64,000 nt of DNA from JAMXLO01 sp037201625 (GCA_037201625.1 JBBCGR010000003.1:3162001-3226000), one strand, 5' to 3'. Positions 44,735 to 56,146 are shown, numbered from the stretch's first letter. The notes: generated from the sequence alone by a model not told the origin. Translations and numbers: made by a program.

Positions 44735-45486
44735 CAGGCGTGCCTGCCATCCGGCTCACGGACGTTCGCAAGAATTTCGGCGCCACCGAGATCATCCGCG
44801 GCGTCAACCTGGCGGTGGCGGCCGGCGAGCGGCATGCCATCATCGGTCCGAACGGCGCCGGCAAGACGACGCTGTTCAACCTGATCTCCGGCCGTTTCCC
44901 GATCACGGCGGGGTCGATCGAATTGCGCGGGCAGCGGATCGATACGCTGCCGCCGCAGCGTATCAACCGCCTCGGATTGTCGCGCAGCTTCCAGATCACC
45001 TCGATCTTCCCCCGCCTGACGGTGTTCGAGAACCTGCGCTGTGCGCTGCTATGGAGCCGCGGCTACCACTATTCGTTCTGGCACCTGCTGCCCCGCCAGC
45101 GGGCCCTGAACGAGGCGACCGAGGCGCTGCTCGCCGATCTCAACCTGGGGCTGCGGCACGACCTGCCCGCCGGGCTGCTGTCCTATGCCGAGCAGCGGGC
45201 GCTGGAGATCGGCATGACGGTGGCGGGCGGGGCGAGCGTGATCCTGCTCGACGAGCCCACCGCGGGGATGAGCCACAGCGAGACGGAGTACGCCGTGGCG
45301 CTGATCCGGCGGGTGACGGAAGGCAAGACGCTGGTGATGGTGGAGCATGACATGCGTGTGGTGTTCGACCTCGCCGACACGATCACGGTGCTGGTCTATG
45401 GTGGGGTGATCGCGTCGGGGCCGCCCGCCTCGATCCGGTCGGACCGGGCTGTGCAGGAAGCCTATCTCGGGTCGCTGGCGGCATGA
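44731..45486 (+). CDS. livG: LivG-type ABC ATPase, second importer
   Basis: A 251-residue ABC ATPase. Walker A is GPNGAGKTT and Walker B is VILLDEPTAGM with the following HSE. The signature reads LSYAEQRALEI, where most LivG proteins have LSYGEQ. The H-loop is VEHDM. It overlaps the end of livM. The changed signature glycine is notable because this residue contacts the ATP gamma phosphate. Confidence 0.9.
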   Translation: MTGVPAIRLTDVRKNFGATEIIRGVNLAVAAGERHAIIGPNGAGKTTLFNLISGRFPITAGSIELRGQRIDTLPPQRINRLGLSRSFQITSIFPRLTVFENLRCALLWSRGYHYSFWHLLPRQRALNEATEALLADLNLGLRHDLPAGLLSYAEQRALEIGMTVAGGASVILLDEPTAGMSHSETEYAVALIRRVTEGKTLVMVEHDMRVVFDLADTITVLVYGGVIASGPPASIRSDRAVQEAYLGSLAA

Positions 45487-45538
45487 CCCGCGCGCGGATG
45501 CCGGCGGGCAGCGAGGACCGGGAAAGGACGCGGCGCTG

Positions 45539-46236
45539 ATGCTGGAAGTCCGTGACCTGCACGCGTTCTATGGCAAGAGCCACATCCTGCAGGGCGTCGA
45601 TCTCACCGTCGCCGACGGCGAGATCGTGTCCTTGCTGGGGACGCAACGGCGTCGGCCGCTCCACGACCTGCAAGGCGATCATGGGGACTGGTCGAGCCAG
45701 TGGGCACCGTCCGCTACCGTGGCCGCGATCTGGCGGGCCTGCGCGCCAACCTGGTCGCCCGCGCCGGCATCGGCTACGTGCCGGAAGATCGGCAGATTTT
45801 CCCAACGCTGACCGTGCGGCAGAACCTGGCGCTCGGGCAGAAGCGCGCGGGCCGCTTCGGCCGCTGGAACTTCGACGATGTGTTCAGGCTGTTCCCCAAC
45901 CTTGCGGAGCGGCAGAACACCGCGGCCGGCGTGCTGTCGGGCGGTGAGCAGCAGATGCTGACCATGTGCCGGACGCTGATGGGCGACCCGGACCTGATCC
46001 TGATCGACGAGCCGACCGAGGGCCTCGCCCCGATGCTGGTCGAGCAGGTCGGCCATCTGCTGGAGGAAATTGCCCGGCGGGGAGTGGCGATCCTGCTGGT
46101 CGAGCAGAAGCTGACGATAGCGCTGCGGATTTCGCACCGGCTCTACGTCATGGGCCACGGGCGCATCGTGTTCGAGGGCACGCCCGCCGATATCGACCGC
46201 CGGATCGACATCCGCCGCGAGTGGCTGGAGGTCTGA
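45539..46236 (+). CDS. livF: LivF-type ABC ATPase, second importer (two frame breaks)
   Basis: About 232 residues when two inserted bases are ignored, both an A after a GGGG run, near 45641 and 45687. Corrected, Walker A reads LLGRNGVGRSTTCKAIMG (a Lys-to-Arg change at the usual GKST lysine position, unusual for an ATPase), and the protein continues EPVGTVRYRGRDLAGL. The rest is intact: LSGGEQQMLTMCRTL, LILIDEPTEGL and the VEQKL switch. It closes the second importer operon. Confidence 0.82.
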
Positions 46237-46344
46237 CCGCGAAAATCTTCCGCATCGCGGTTTCTTGTCCTATTGTGACGGAAGATGTTGAGGGGGCCAG
46301 GAGTAAGCCGATGGAGCGTGGTCCCGCCGTGGACGCCGACTGAC

Positions 46345-48703
46345 ATGCTGAGGCGACACCGCAGCATGCGGCTCACGACGCGTCTGTTGCTCGTGGTGCT
46401 GACCTGCCTCCTGCCGGTGATGGGGCTGGCGGTCTGGGTCGAATACAGCCACTGGGCAGAGCGGCGCGCGCAACTCGCAACTCGGCGACCTGTCGCTGCA
46501 GCAGGCACAACTGCTGGAAGGCGACGTCGACAGCATTGCCCAGGGCGCGCGCACGCTGCTGAGCGCGGTCGCGCAACTCGATGAGGTGCGGAACCCGGCG
46601 GGTGCCTGCGGCGAACGATTGAGCGCGGTCCGCCAGAGCCTGCCGATGTACGCCTTCGTGGCCCTGCTCGATCCCAAAGGCCGACTGATCTGCGCATCGG
46701 AGCCGGGCCTGCGCATGCCGGAGGGCGAGCCGCCGCCATGGGTCCGCGACGCGCTCGCGGCACAGGGATTTTCCGCGGGAGGCTTCGCCACCGCGCCGGG
46801 CATCAGTGCCGGGTTCCTGCCCTTCGCCCTGCCGCTGGCGGCGGTGAACGTTGCCCGGGCCGGCACCCTGGTGGCGGGCCTCGATCTCGGCCAGTTGTCC
46901 GATCATCTGTCGCGCCTGCGGCAGACGGGATCGCCCTTCCTCGCCGGCAGCGTGCTGACCGTTGCCCATCGGGACGGCGTCATCCTCGCCCGCAGCCCGC
47001 AGCACGCGGAATTCGTCGGCAAGCGGTTCCCGCCGGCCGCGATGGCCCTGGTCACCGCGGCCCGGTCGGGGATCGAGCGGCTGAAGAGCATCGACGGCAC
47101 CTATCGTGTCGTCGGTTTCATCCCGGCTTCGCAATCACCCTACGGGCTGATGGTGGCGATCGGGTTCTATGAGCCGGCGATGATGGAGGACATCAACGAG
47201 GCGGCACTGCGTGGCGGCGGGTTGCTGGTGGCCGTCGCCCTGGCCGCGTTTCTGCTGACGCTGTTCGTTGCGCGCCGGTTCATCGGCCGACCGACGCGCG
47301 AGTTGCTGGCGGCGGCACGCCGCTGGCGCGAAGGCGACCTGTCGACGCCGGTGCGCGGCGAGCACCCGAGTTCCGAATTCGGCCAGATCGCCGCAGCGTA
47401 CAACGACATGGCCGGAGCGCTCGCCCGTCGCGAGGAGGAACTGCGCGAGCATGCCGATGCGCTGGAGGCGCGGGTCGCGGCGCGCACGCAGGAATTGCTG
47501 GTCACCAACAACCGGCTGCAGGTGGAGATCGCCGAACGCCAGAACACCGAAGCCGCTCTCGTGCAGTCGCAGAAGCTTCAGGCGGTGGGTCAGCTTGCCG
47601 GCGGCATCGCGCACGACTTCAACAACCTGCTCGCGACGATACAGGGCAGCCTTGACCTGCTTGCGCAGTCGGTGCCGCTGGGACAGGAGCGCGAGCATGC
47701 CTGGATCGACCGTGCGACGGGCGCGGTGTATCGCGGTTCGCAACTCACCGGCCGGTTGCTGGCATTTTCGCGCCGCCAGCGGCTGGTGGTCGAGGCGTCG
47801 GATGTGAATGGGCTGGTCTCCGACCTCGTGCCGCTGCTGCGGACCTGCACGCACGGCCAGCGCATCCGCATCGACACGCTGCTCGGCGCCACGCTGTGGC
47901 CGGCCATGGTGGAACCGAGCCAGGTCGAGGCAGCGATCCTCAACCTCGCGCTGAATGCCCGCGACGCGATGCCGGATGGCGGCGTGCTGACGATCTCCAC
48001 GGCCAACCAGCCGGTCGCGGAAGGCGCCTGCGACGACATCGTGTCGGGCGACTATGTCGCGATCACGGTCACCGATACCGGCACCGGCATGACAGCCGAT
48101 GTGGCGCAGCGTGTGTTCGAGCCGTTCTTCACCACCAAGGGTCCGTCCGGCAGCGGCCTCGGGCTGAGCCAGGTCTACGGCATGGTGCGCGAATCCGGCG
48201 GCACCGTGCGGCTGCGGACCTCGCCGGGCGAAGGCACCTCGGTGTCGCTGCTGCTGCCGCGCGCCGCGGAGATGCCGAAATCCGAGCGCCCGCCGGTGGT
48301 GCAGCGCCGGTCGCAGTCGAAGCAGACCGTGCTGGTGGTGGACGATGATGACGACGTCCTGCAGGTCAGCGCGGAGATGCTGCGGCAACTGGGCTATTGC
48401 GTGACCACGGCGTGCAGCGGGCGCGAAGCCCTGGCGGCCATGGACCCCCCGCCGACCATCGTCATGCTGGATCATGCCATGCCCTCGATGACCGGCCTGC
48501 AGGTGGCAGCGGCGATGCGGGCGCGCGGCTTCAGCGGACCGATCGTGCTCGCCACCGGCTATGCGGAACTGGGCGAGGCGGAGCAGCGCGAACTCGGGGA
48601 ATTGCAGGGCGTGCTGAACAAGCCTTACTCGATCCGCGAACTCGAGGTGCTGCTGGCACGGCTCGAGCCAGTGGCCGAGGCCGGACTCCAGGCAGCCAAA
48701 TAG
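46345..48703 (+). CDS. Hybrid sensor histidine kinase/response regulator (one frame break)
   Basis: About 785 residues after removing one base near 46471. A first membrane helix (RLLLVVLTCLLPVMGLAVW) and a second (LLVAVALAAFLLTLFVA, about residue 300) bracket a periplasmic Cache-like sensor. A HAMP-like segment, a coiled coil, and a HisKA domain with phospho-His near residue 422 (GGIAHDFNNLL) follow. The ATPase has NLALNARDAMPDGG, VTDTGTGM and GSGLGLSQVYG. A C-terminal receiver carries the phospho-Asp near residue 709 in IVMLDHAMP. It begins 108 bp behind the second Liv operon and could sense its ligand; that link is inference. It converges on a second kinase. Confidence 0.85.
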
Positions 48704-48709
48704 ACGCCT

Positions 48710-50483
48710 TCACCGCGCGCCCGCCGGCCGGTCGAGAATGGCGCGCACGCGCCGGGCCAACTCGCTCTGGGTGAACGGCTTGCCGAGCAGTTCCACCCCC
48801 GCATCGAGCCGGCCGTTGTGCACGACGGCATTGCGCGCATAGCCCGTGGTGAACAGCACGCGCAGTCCGGATGCAGGCGGCGCGCCGCGTCGGCCAACTG
48901 GCGCCCGTTCATGCCGCCAGGAAGCCCGATATCGGTGAACAGCAGGCGGATGTTCGGCTCATGGTCCAGCACGTGCAGCGCCGATGCCCCGTCGATCGCT
49001 TCGCGCACGATATAGCCGAGTTCGCGTAGCGAGGATGCTGTGAAGTCGCGGACGCCGTCCTGATCCTCGACCACGAGGATGCGTTCCGCATCATCGGCCG
49101 TCGGTGCGCCAGTGGCCTCGGCCGATCGCGTCGGTGCTGCCTCTGCGCCACCGACGCGCGCGAGATACAGCTTCACGGTCGTGCCGAGACCGGGCTCGCT
49201 GTAGATCTTCACGTGGCCGCCGGACTGCTTGATGAAGCCATAGACCTGCGACAGGCCGAGACCGGTCCCCTGGCCGATCTCCTTCGTGGGTGAAGAACGG
49301 CTCGAACACCTTGCTCAGCACGTCTTGCGTCATGCCGCTGCCGGTATCGGTGACGGCGATCATCACGTAGGGGCCAGGCACCACGTTGTCAGGCTCGGTG
49401 CGCGCATAGGCTTCGTCGAGATGGGCATTCGCGGTCTCGATCGTCAGCCGCCCGCCGCCGGGCATGGCGTCGCGCGCATTCACCGCAAGATTCAGCAGCG
49501 CCGATTCAAGCTGGTTCTCGTCGGAGTGCGCACGCCACAGGCCGGCGGCGAGCACGCATTCCAGTTGCACGGAGGGCGCCGAGCGTCTGGCCGAGCAGGT
49601 CCGACATGTTGGACACCAGCCGGTTCACGTCGGTCGGTTTTGGTGCGAGCGGCTGGCGGCGCGAGAATGCCAGCAGGCGCTGCGTCAGCAGTGCCGCCCG
49701 TTCGGCGCCACGCCGCGCCGACGCGATGAGCGGGGCGGCGTCAGTATCGAGGGCAAGGTCGCGCGCGCGCCGCTCCAGGCGCTCCAGATTGCCGAGGATG
49801 ACCTGCAGCAGGTGTTGAAGTCGTGCGCGACACCGCCGGTAAGCTGGCCGATCGCCTCCATCTTCTGCGCCTGGCGCAGCGCGGCCTCGACCTCCTCGCG
49901 CTGGGCGATCTCGTTGCGCAGGCTCTCGTTGGCGGCTGCCAGTTCCGCGTTGCTGCGGGCCAGCGCGTGCTGCGCGAAGCCGAGCACGCCGACCAGCAGC
50001 ACGGCCATGCTGACCAGCAGGCCGATCACGCCGTAGCGCTGGATGCGCTGGCTCAATGGCTCCGTCACGCTCTGCAGATACGCGGTGCCGACCAGCAGGT
50101 CGCCCTGGCGCACGGGTGCCGTGACGGACAGCAGGTTGTTCTCGATGATCGGCTCGTGCAACGCCTGGCGGGGGTGGCAGGCGCGCGCGACCGTAGCGTG
50201 ACCAGCCGACGAACAACTGGCCCGCCGCATCATACACCGCGGCCTGCTGCACCTCGGCGTTCGCCCGCATGGCGCCGACATATTCATCGGCCGCGGCACG
50301 GTCGTTGAACATCAGCGCGGCGGTGACGGTCGAGGCGAGGATCCGCGCCTGCACGGCGACCTCGCTGACCTTCTGTGCCTCGTTGGAACGATCGATGTAG
50401 AGCGCGAGGACGATCCCCGCGCCGAGCAGGACGATGGCGGTGGCGAGGGCGATGGCCGGCATCAGGCTCCAGCGTCTCGGCAT
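48710..50483 (-). CDS. Hybrid sensor histidine kinase (multiple frame breaks)
   Basis: About 590 residues after correcting five single-base breaks near 48866, 49289, 49576, 49814 and 50172. An N-terminal helix (MPAIALATAIVLLGAGIVLA) and a second one (VIGLLVSMAVLLVGVLGFA) enclose a small CHASE8-like periplasmic sensor. Then come HisKA (phospho-His near residue 219, GGVAHDFN), the ATPase (NLAVNARDAMPGGG, VTDTGSGM) and a receiver (ILVVEDQDGVRDF, phospho-Asp in LLFTDIGLPGG). ATG at 50483 follows GAGGA. It lies 12 bp downstream of a YfiR-like gene and a TonB receptor, an arrangement known for YfiR-linked signalling. With five breaks it could be a true pseudogene, but neighbours show the same pattern. 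Confidence 0.75.
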
Positions 50484-50494
50484 AGGCGCGGTCC

Positions 50495-51049
50495 TCACCG
50501 TGGTCCCGATCGTGGCCGCACGGCGACGGCCAGACTGAGCAGTTTCGAACTGATCCCAAGCCCGCTCCGGGCCGCCGCGGCATCATCGATCTCGAAGCGC
50601 ACGCGGTTGTCGTGAATGACGAAGTTGATGATCCCTTTCGCCTGTGGCTCGGCCGTCTGATCGGTGACCGTCAGTATTGGCTGGTCCTGCACGGCGGCAA
50701 GTGCGGCGGCATTGCCGGCGGCGATATAGACCAGGGAGCAGGGCGGACTCGTGGCGACGGTCTCCAGCCGGCGAACCGTGACCGGGCGCCCCGCGACCGT
50801 CTGGCCGCTGACGGCACGGTCCAGCAGCACACCGAACGGATCGCGTCCGACGACGCAGATGGCGAACACCCCGCCGGGGAATTGCGCCGCCTCGCCGGGC
50901 CATGCCACGAACGGTGACAGCTTCGCCAGGTAGGTCGCCTTCACCGCCAGTTCGAGTTGACCGTCCTGGCCGACCGCGGATCGCGCAACGACCAATGCGA
51001 GCAGGAGGGCCACCGCACTGCGCAGCCATGCGGTCGCGCCTCGCGTCAT
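50495..51049 (-). CDS. YfiR family periplasmic protein (DUF4154)
   Basis: A 184-residue exported protein. A signal peptide (to about residue 28, ending VGQ-DG) is followed by the YfiR core: VKATYLAKLSPFVAWPG, FAICVVGRDPFG, a CSLVYIAAG stretch and INFVIHDNRVRFEIDDAAA, ending GISSKLLSLA. In Pseudomonas YfiR holds the diguanylate cyclase YfiN inactive. Here the downstream partner is a histidine kinase with a similar membrane sensor, so YfiR may instead gate that kinase. It overlaps the end of the TonB receptor gene by 1 nt (ATG/TGA). The reading frame is intact. Confidence 0.85.
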   Translation of the reverse strand: MTRGATAWLRSAVALLLALVVARSAVGQDGQLELAVKATYLAKLSPFVAWPGEAAQFPGGVFAICVVGRDPFGVLLDRAVSGQTVAGRPVTVRRLETVATSPPCSLVYIAAGNAAALAAVQDQPILTVTDQTAEPQAKGIINFVIHDNRVRFEIDDAAAARSGLGISSKLLSLAVAVRPRSGPR

Positions 51050-52923
51050 CAGAAGGTCCGGCGCAGGCCGAGATAGATGCTGCGCCGCGCCGCCTGCAAC
51101 GGCATCGGTGGATTGGCGATCTCCACATGACGCGGCGCGAGCAGATTGTAGCCGGCGAGCGACAACTCCAGGTTCGGCGCCACCTGCCACGCGATCCGCG
51201 CCTCGGCCTCGACGTAGCTCGGGATCGGCCCGGTAGGCAGGCCGTCGACCGCGCGAAAGCCGATGTCGAGCTTGATGTCGTGCGGCAGGTCGAACGAGGA
51301 GCGCCAGGATAGCTGGTAGCCGGGATCGTCGCCGACCGACTGGTTGTCGCCCGCGCTGATGACGCCGGCCTTCAACCGCAGGTTCTTGCGCAGCAGGTTC
51401 ACCCCGGCGGAGAGCCGCCACCAGCGCAGCACCTGCCAGTCGCCCCAGGCCTCGACACCGTAGACGCTGCCCTCCCGCGAATTGCTCAACTGGAACAGCA
51501 GCGGCGACAGCGAGATCACGTTGGTGCTGCGCAGGTCGCTGTAGCTGTCATAGTAGAACGACACCGACAGCGACGTGTTGGAGGTTGGGCGTCCGCGATA
51601 GCCGATCTCGTACGCGATCAGCTTTTCGGTCGCGAAGTCGAGTGCCGGCAGCACGATGCCGGGCGCCTGCAACTCCCGGTCGACGCGCGAGGGCGTGCGC
51701 ACCGCGCGCGAGACGGCCGCCCACAGGAACGCGGTATCCGAGGCGCGCCAGCCCAGCGCACACTCGGCAGGTAGTCGAAGCCGGTATAGGTGCTGTCCTC
51801 CAGCTTCAATCCGGCCGTGAGTTTCAGGCGGTCGGTGATGGTGATGGTGTCCTCGACGAATACGTCGCCGATGCCGATCAGCCGCCGCGGCTTTACCAGG
51901 GCGAACGGCGGCACCGTGACCTCGAAATGATCGACCGAGACGCGGTACTCGCCGCCCCACACTACCGTGTTGCGGCCGATCGCGAACGTGTGCTGCGCCT
52001 GAAGATCGTAGCTCGCGTACCAGTCGGTGGTGCCGGGTGCGACGCGGCTCTGCTCGTCGAACGACGTCTGCACCTCGAGATGCGAATCGTCATCGAACCG
52101 GCGGCTCCAGCGGCCCACGATGTTGCTGCCGTACTGCCGGCCATTGAACGCGTCGGTATTGCGGTAGAAATCGCCCTCCACCATCAGCCCATCGTCGCGG
52201 CCCTGCCAGTCGGTGCGGAAAACCGACCTGGCCGCCATGCCAGTCGTCGCCGGCGCTGCTGCCGTTCGGCAATACGGTGTGGCCGTTGCCGAAGCCCTGG
52301 CCGTAGATACGGAACGTGCCGTTCTCGCTGAAGCGCCCGCCGTAGCGGATCAGGCCGTTCTGATCGACCGGACCGGCCTTGAGGTCGATCAGACCGCCCT
52401 GCGTGTCGCGCGAATTCTTGGTGATGATGCTGATGACGCCGTTGACCGCATTGGCGCCCCATTGCGTGCCTCCGGGCCCGCTGATCACCTCGATGCGGTC
52501 GATGTCGTCGAGCGGCACCTGGATCTGGTCCCAGAACACGCCGGAATGGATCGGCGAGTAGATGCTGCGGCCATCGATCATCACCAGCAGCTTGTTGGAC
52601 GAATCGATGCCGTTGAAGCCGCGCGCCGACACCGCATAGGAAGGCGAGTTGAAGCGCGCCACCTCCAGATTCGGCGCAAGCCGCAGCGCCTCGGCCAGCG
52701 TGATGGCACCCGAGCGGCGGATCTCGTCGCTCGAAATGACGTAGACGGCGGCCGGCGTATCACTGAGCGACTGCGGCCGGCGCAGCACGGAGGTGACGTC
52801 GATATTGGCAAGCTGGTCGATCGACAGCGTGCGCAGGTCGTCGATGGTCTGCGCCGCGGCGGGGCTGCACAGGACCGCGAGGGCGCACGGCAGCGCCAAC
52901 TTGACCCGACGAAGCTTGCGCAC
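51049..52923 (-). CDS. TonB-dependent outer-membrane receptor (two frame breaks)
   Basis: About 624 residues after correcting a missing base near 51756 and an extra A/T near 52220. A signal peptide ends near residue 24 (PAAAQ). The plug domain has DTPAAVYVISSDEIRRSGA, RGFNGIDSSNKLLVMIDGR and IEVISGPGGTQWGANAVNGVI; a 22-strand barrel follows and ends in the outer-membrane signal LRRTF. A short DLSIDQLANIDVTSV-like segment precedes the plug, as in receptors paired with YfiR proteins. The start is GTG with GGGGAG close by. Ligand unknown. It heads the unit receptor, YfiR, kinase. Confidence 0.85.
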
Positions 52924-52935
52924 CTTCTCCCCTGG

Positions 52936-52976
52936 CGAGCCGAGTCCCCGGCGGGAGGCTGCGCACCTCCGCCTCG
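52936..52976 (-). promoter_or_regulatory. Possible structured leader of the TonB-receptor mRNA
   Basis: An inverted repeat (ggcgggagg / cctccgcc around ctgcgca) lies within 55 bp upstream of the receptor start, next to its ribosome-binding site. No cobalamin-riboswitch box is present. It may be a simple hairpin that affects translation. Confidence 0.3.
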
Positions 52977-53135
52977 TTCCGCAATTACATCAGACAAGCG
53001 CGCGCAAGGAATGCCAAGACGGGCGGCAAGTTGGCGGCGGCATTCCGGTGGCGCTGCGCGTCAATAGTGCGTGACTGCACGGCACACCGGATTATTCCGG
53101 GTTCGGTGATGAAGGCCTCGCGTGCGGTCAGGCGG

Positions 53136-55910
53136 TTAGTGCGCGTCGGCCCAGGTGTGGCCAGCGCCGGTCTCGACCACCAGCGGCACCGACAGCACCG
53201 CGGCGCCCTCCATCACCTGGCGCACCAGCGCGGTCAGCGATGTGACCTCATGGTCCGGGGCCTCGAACAGCAGTTCGTCATGCACCTGCAGCAGCAGCCG
53301 CGATGTCAGGCCGGCATCCGCCAGCGCTTTCGGCAGCCGCACCATCGCACGCTTGATGATGTCGGCGGCACCGCCCTGCAACGGCGCGTTAATCGCCTGG
53401 CGTTCGGCATAGGCACGCCGCGCCGGATTCTTGTCGCCGATGCCGGGTACCCAGCAGCGGCGCCCGAACGGCGTGGTGACATAGTTGTTGATGCGGGCTT
53501 CTTCCTTCGCGCGCTCCATGTAGGTGCGGATAGCTGGGTAGCGAGCGAAGTAGGCGTCGATATAGACGCGCGCCTCGCCTGGACTGATCCCAAGCTGCCG
53601 CGCCAGGCCAAAGCCGCTGATGCCGTAGATGATGCCGAAATTGATCGCCTTGGCACGCCGGCGCGTCATCGGATCCATGCCGGCCATCGGAATGCCGAAC
53701 ACCTCCGACGCGGTGCGCGCGTGGATGTCCTCGCCGCGTGCGAAACTGTCGCGCAGCGCGGGAATGTCGGCGACATGCGCCAGCAGCCGAAGTTCGATCT
53801 GCGAATAGTCGGCCGATACCAGCATGTGTCCGGGCTCGGCCACGAAGGCATGGCGGATGCGGCTGCCTTCCTCGGTGCGGATCGGGATGTTCTGCAGGTT
53901 CGGATCGTTCGACGACAGCCGCCCGGTCGATGCGATGCACTGGGCGTAGCATGTATGGACGCGGCCGGTGTCCGGGTTGATCTCGCCCACCAGCGCATCG
54001 GCGTAGGTCGATTTCAGCTTCTGCAACTGCCGCCAGTCGAGGATGCGCGCCGGCAGTTCGAACCCCTGGTCGGCGAGCGACTGCAGCACCGACGCATCGG
54101 TGCCCCAGGCACCGGTCTTCATGCGCTTGCCGCCCGTCAGCTTCATCTCGTCGAACAGCACCTCGCCGAGTTGCTTCGCCGACCCGACATTGAACGGCCG
54201 GCCGGCGAGGCGGTGGATGTCCTTCTCGATCACGCCCATGCGCTGCTCGAAATCCACCGACATCCGCCGCAGGTCATCGGCATCCACCTTGATGCCGGCC
54301 CGCTCCATCTCCAGCAGGACCGGCAGCAGCCGGCGTTCCAACTGCTCGTACAGCGCCAGCGCGCCGTTGAAGCGCAGCCGCGGCCGCAGCGCCTGCCACA
54401 GCCGCAGCGCCACATCGGCGTCCTCGGCGGCATAGGCGGTCGCCCGCTCGATCGGCACCTGCGCGAACGGTATCCGGTTGCGGCCGGTGCCGGTGACCTC
54501 GTCGTAGGTAACCGGCGTGTGGCCGAGGTGGAGCTGTGAAAGCTCGTCCAGCCCGTGGCCATGCATGCCGGCCTCCTGGGCGTAGGAGATCAGCATCGAA
54601 TCGTCGAACGGCCTGGCGCGCGGGAAGCCCGCGCGCTCCATCACCAGCATGTCGAACTTGGCGTTCTGATAGATCTTCAGAACGTTCGGATCGGTCAGCA
54701 CCGGTGCCAGCGCGGCGATCGCGGCGTCCAGCGGCACCTGCGCGTCCAGCCCCTCATGCCGCAACGGCAGATAGGCGGCGCGCCCGGCGGCGACCGCGAG
54801 CGAAACCCCGACCAGCCCCGCACGCAGCGGGTTCAGCCCGTCGGTCTCGGTATCGATGGCGAGGAAGCCGCAGCCATGGGTTTCCGCCAGGAAGTCGCGC
54901 AGCGCGGCTTCCGTCGTGATGGTCGGGTAGGGACCGAAGCCCGACGCCACATCGGCCAGCGCCGGCCGTGCCGCTTCCGGCAAGGGCAGGGCGGCCTGGC
55001 TGCGGCGCGGCGCGCCCTCGATCGTGGTCGCCGCTGGCGACGCCACATCGGCTTCCAGGCCGAGGCGCGTGGCGATCGAGCGGAAGCCTTGCTGCTTCAG
55101 CCAGGCGGCGAGGCCCGGCTTGTCGTACTCGCGGGTGTGCAGCGTCTCGATCTGCGCCGGCAGCGGCGTGTCGGTGCGCAGCGTCACCAGTTCGCGGGAG
55201 ATGCGCGCCCTCTCGGCATGCTCGATCAGGTTGTCGCGCCGCTTGGACGGCTTCATCGTCGGGGCGGCCGCCAGCACGCTCTCCAGGTCGCCATACTCGT
55301 TGATGAGCTGGGCGGCGCCCTTTGGTCCGATGCCGGGCACGCCGGGGACATTGTCCACCGGATCGCCGATCAGCGCCTGGACCTCGATCATCTTGTCCGG
55401 CGTGACGCCGAACTTCTCCATCACCTCGGCGGGGCCGATCGGCTTCTGCTTGATCGGATCCAGCATCTCGACGCCGGGCCGGATGAGCTGCATCAGGTCC
55501 TTGTCGGACGAGACGATGGTGACCTGGCCGCCGGTCCCGCTGGCCGTGTGGGCATAGGCGGCGATCAGGTCGTCGGCCTCCCAGTCGGCCAGTTCGATGG
55601 CGGGGACGCCGAACGCCTGCGTTGCCCTCGCGCACCAGCTTGAACTGCGGGATCAGGTCGTCGGGCGGCGGCGGACGATGCGCCTTGTAGGCGTCGTACA
55701 GCCGGTTGCGGAACGTCGTCGCACCGGCGTCGAAGATCACCGCGAGATGGGTGCCGACATGCTCGCGCAGCAGCTTGGCCAGCATGTTGGAGAAGCCGAA
55801 CACCGCGTTCACCGGCGTGCCGTCGGGACGGGTCATCGGCGGGAGGGCGTGGTAGGCGCGGAAAATGAAGCCCGATCCGTCGATCAGGACCAGGTGCAGC
55901 TTCTGCTCAT
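53136..55910 (-). CDS. polA: DNA polymerase I (one or two frame breaks)
   Basis: About 925 residues when corrected, matching E. coli Pol I. The 5'-3' nuclease (about 1-290) includes LIDGSGFIFRAYHALPP and GDPVDNVPGVPGIGPKGA. The 3'-5' exonuclease retains its DETET-type acid site (FLAIDTETDGLNP), so proofreading is probably active. The polymerase has SADYSQIELRLLAH, RRRAKAINFGIIYGIS and LLQVHDELLFEAP. One extra base near 55622-55626 breaks the nuclease domain. At the N-terminus the ATG at 55910 fits MS.KLHLVLIDGSG only if one base is missing near 55905. It lies about 32 bp downstream of a CHCC zinc-finger gene. Confidence 0.9.
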
Positions 55911-55942
55911 CGGCCGGCGGCGTGTCGATCGCCGCCAGGAGG

Positions 55943-56146
55943 TCAATGTCCGCTGGCGTGGCCGGCTCCTTCGTTCAGCACATAGAGGCGCGAGCAATAC
56001 GGGCACAGCACCGACGTCTTCTCGATGTGGAGGAACACCCGCGGGTGCCCGAGCGCTCCGTCGCCGCCATCGCAGGCGACCGTCCGGTCGTCGACATGGA
56101 TGATCTCGGTGGGGGTTGCGGCCGGGCTGGCGGCGGTGCCGTCCAT
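55943..56146 (-). CDS. CHCC-type zinc-finger protein (NDUFS6-like)
   Basis: A 67-residue protein of the zf-CHCC family, related to the zinc subunit NDUFS6 of complex I. The ligands are Cys in VACDGGDGALGHP, His in that same segment, and the CPYC pair in VLCPYCSRLYVL. Bacterial members are small soluble proteins of unknown role, common in alphaproteobacteria. It is just upstream of polA on the same strand and probably co-transcribed. The frame is intact. Confidence 0.88.
   Translation of the reverse strand: MDGTAASPAATPTEIIHVDDRTVACDGGDGALGHPRVFLHIEKTSVLCPYCSRLYVLNEGAGHASGH

Noticed and set aside
48710..50483. Calling the second kinase a genuine pseudogene
   Set aside because: All domains and catalytic motifs are recoverable, and the same type of break affects polA and other genes in this half.
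52924..53135. Cobalamin riboswitch before the TonB receptor
   Set aside because: No B12-box-like sequence was found and the structure is only a short hairpin.
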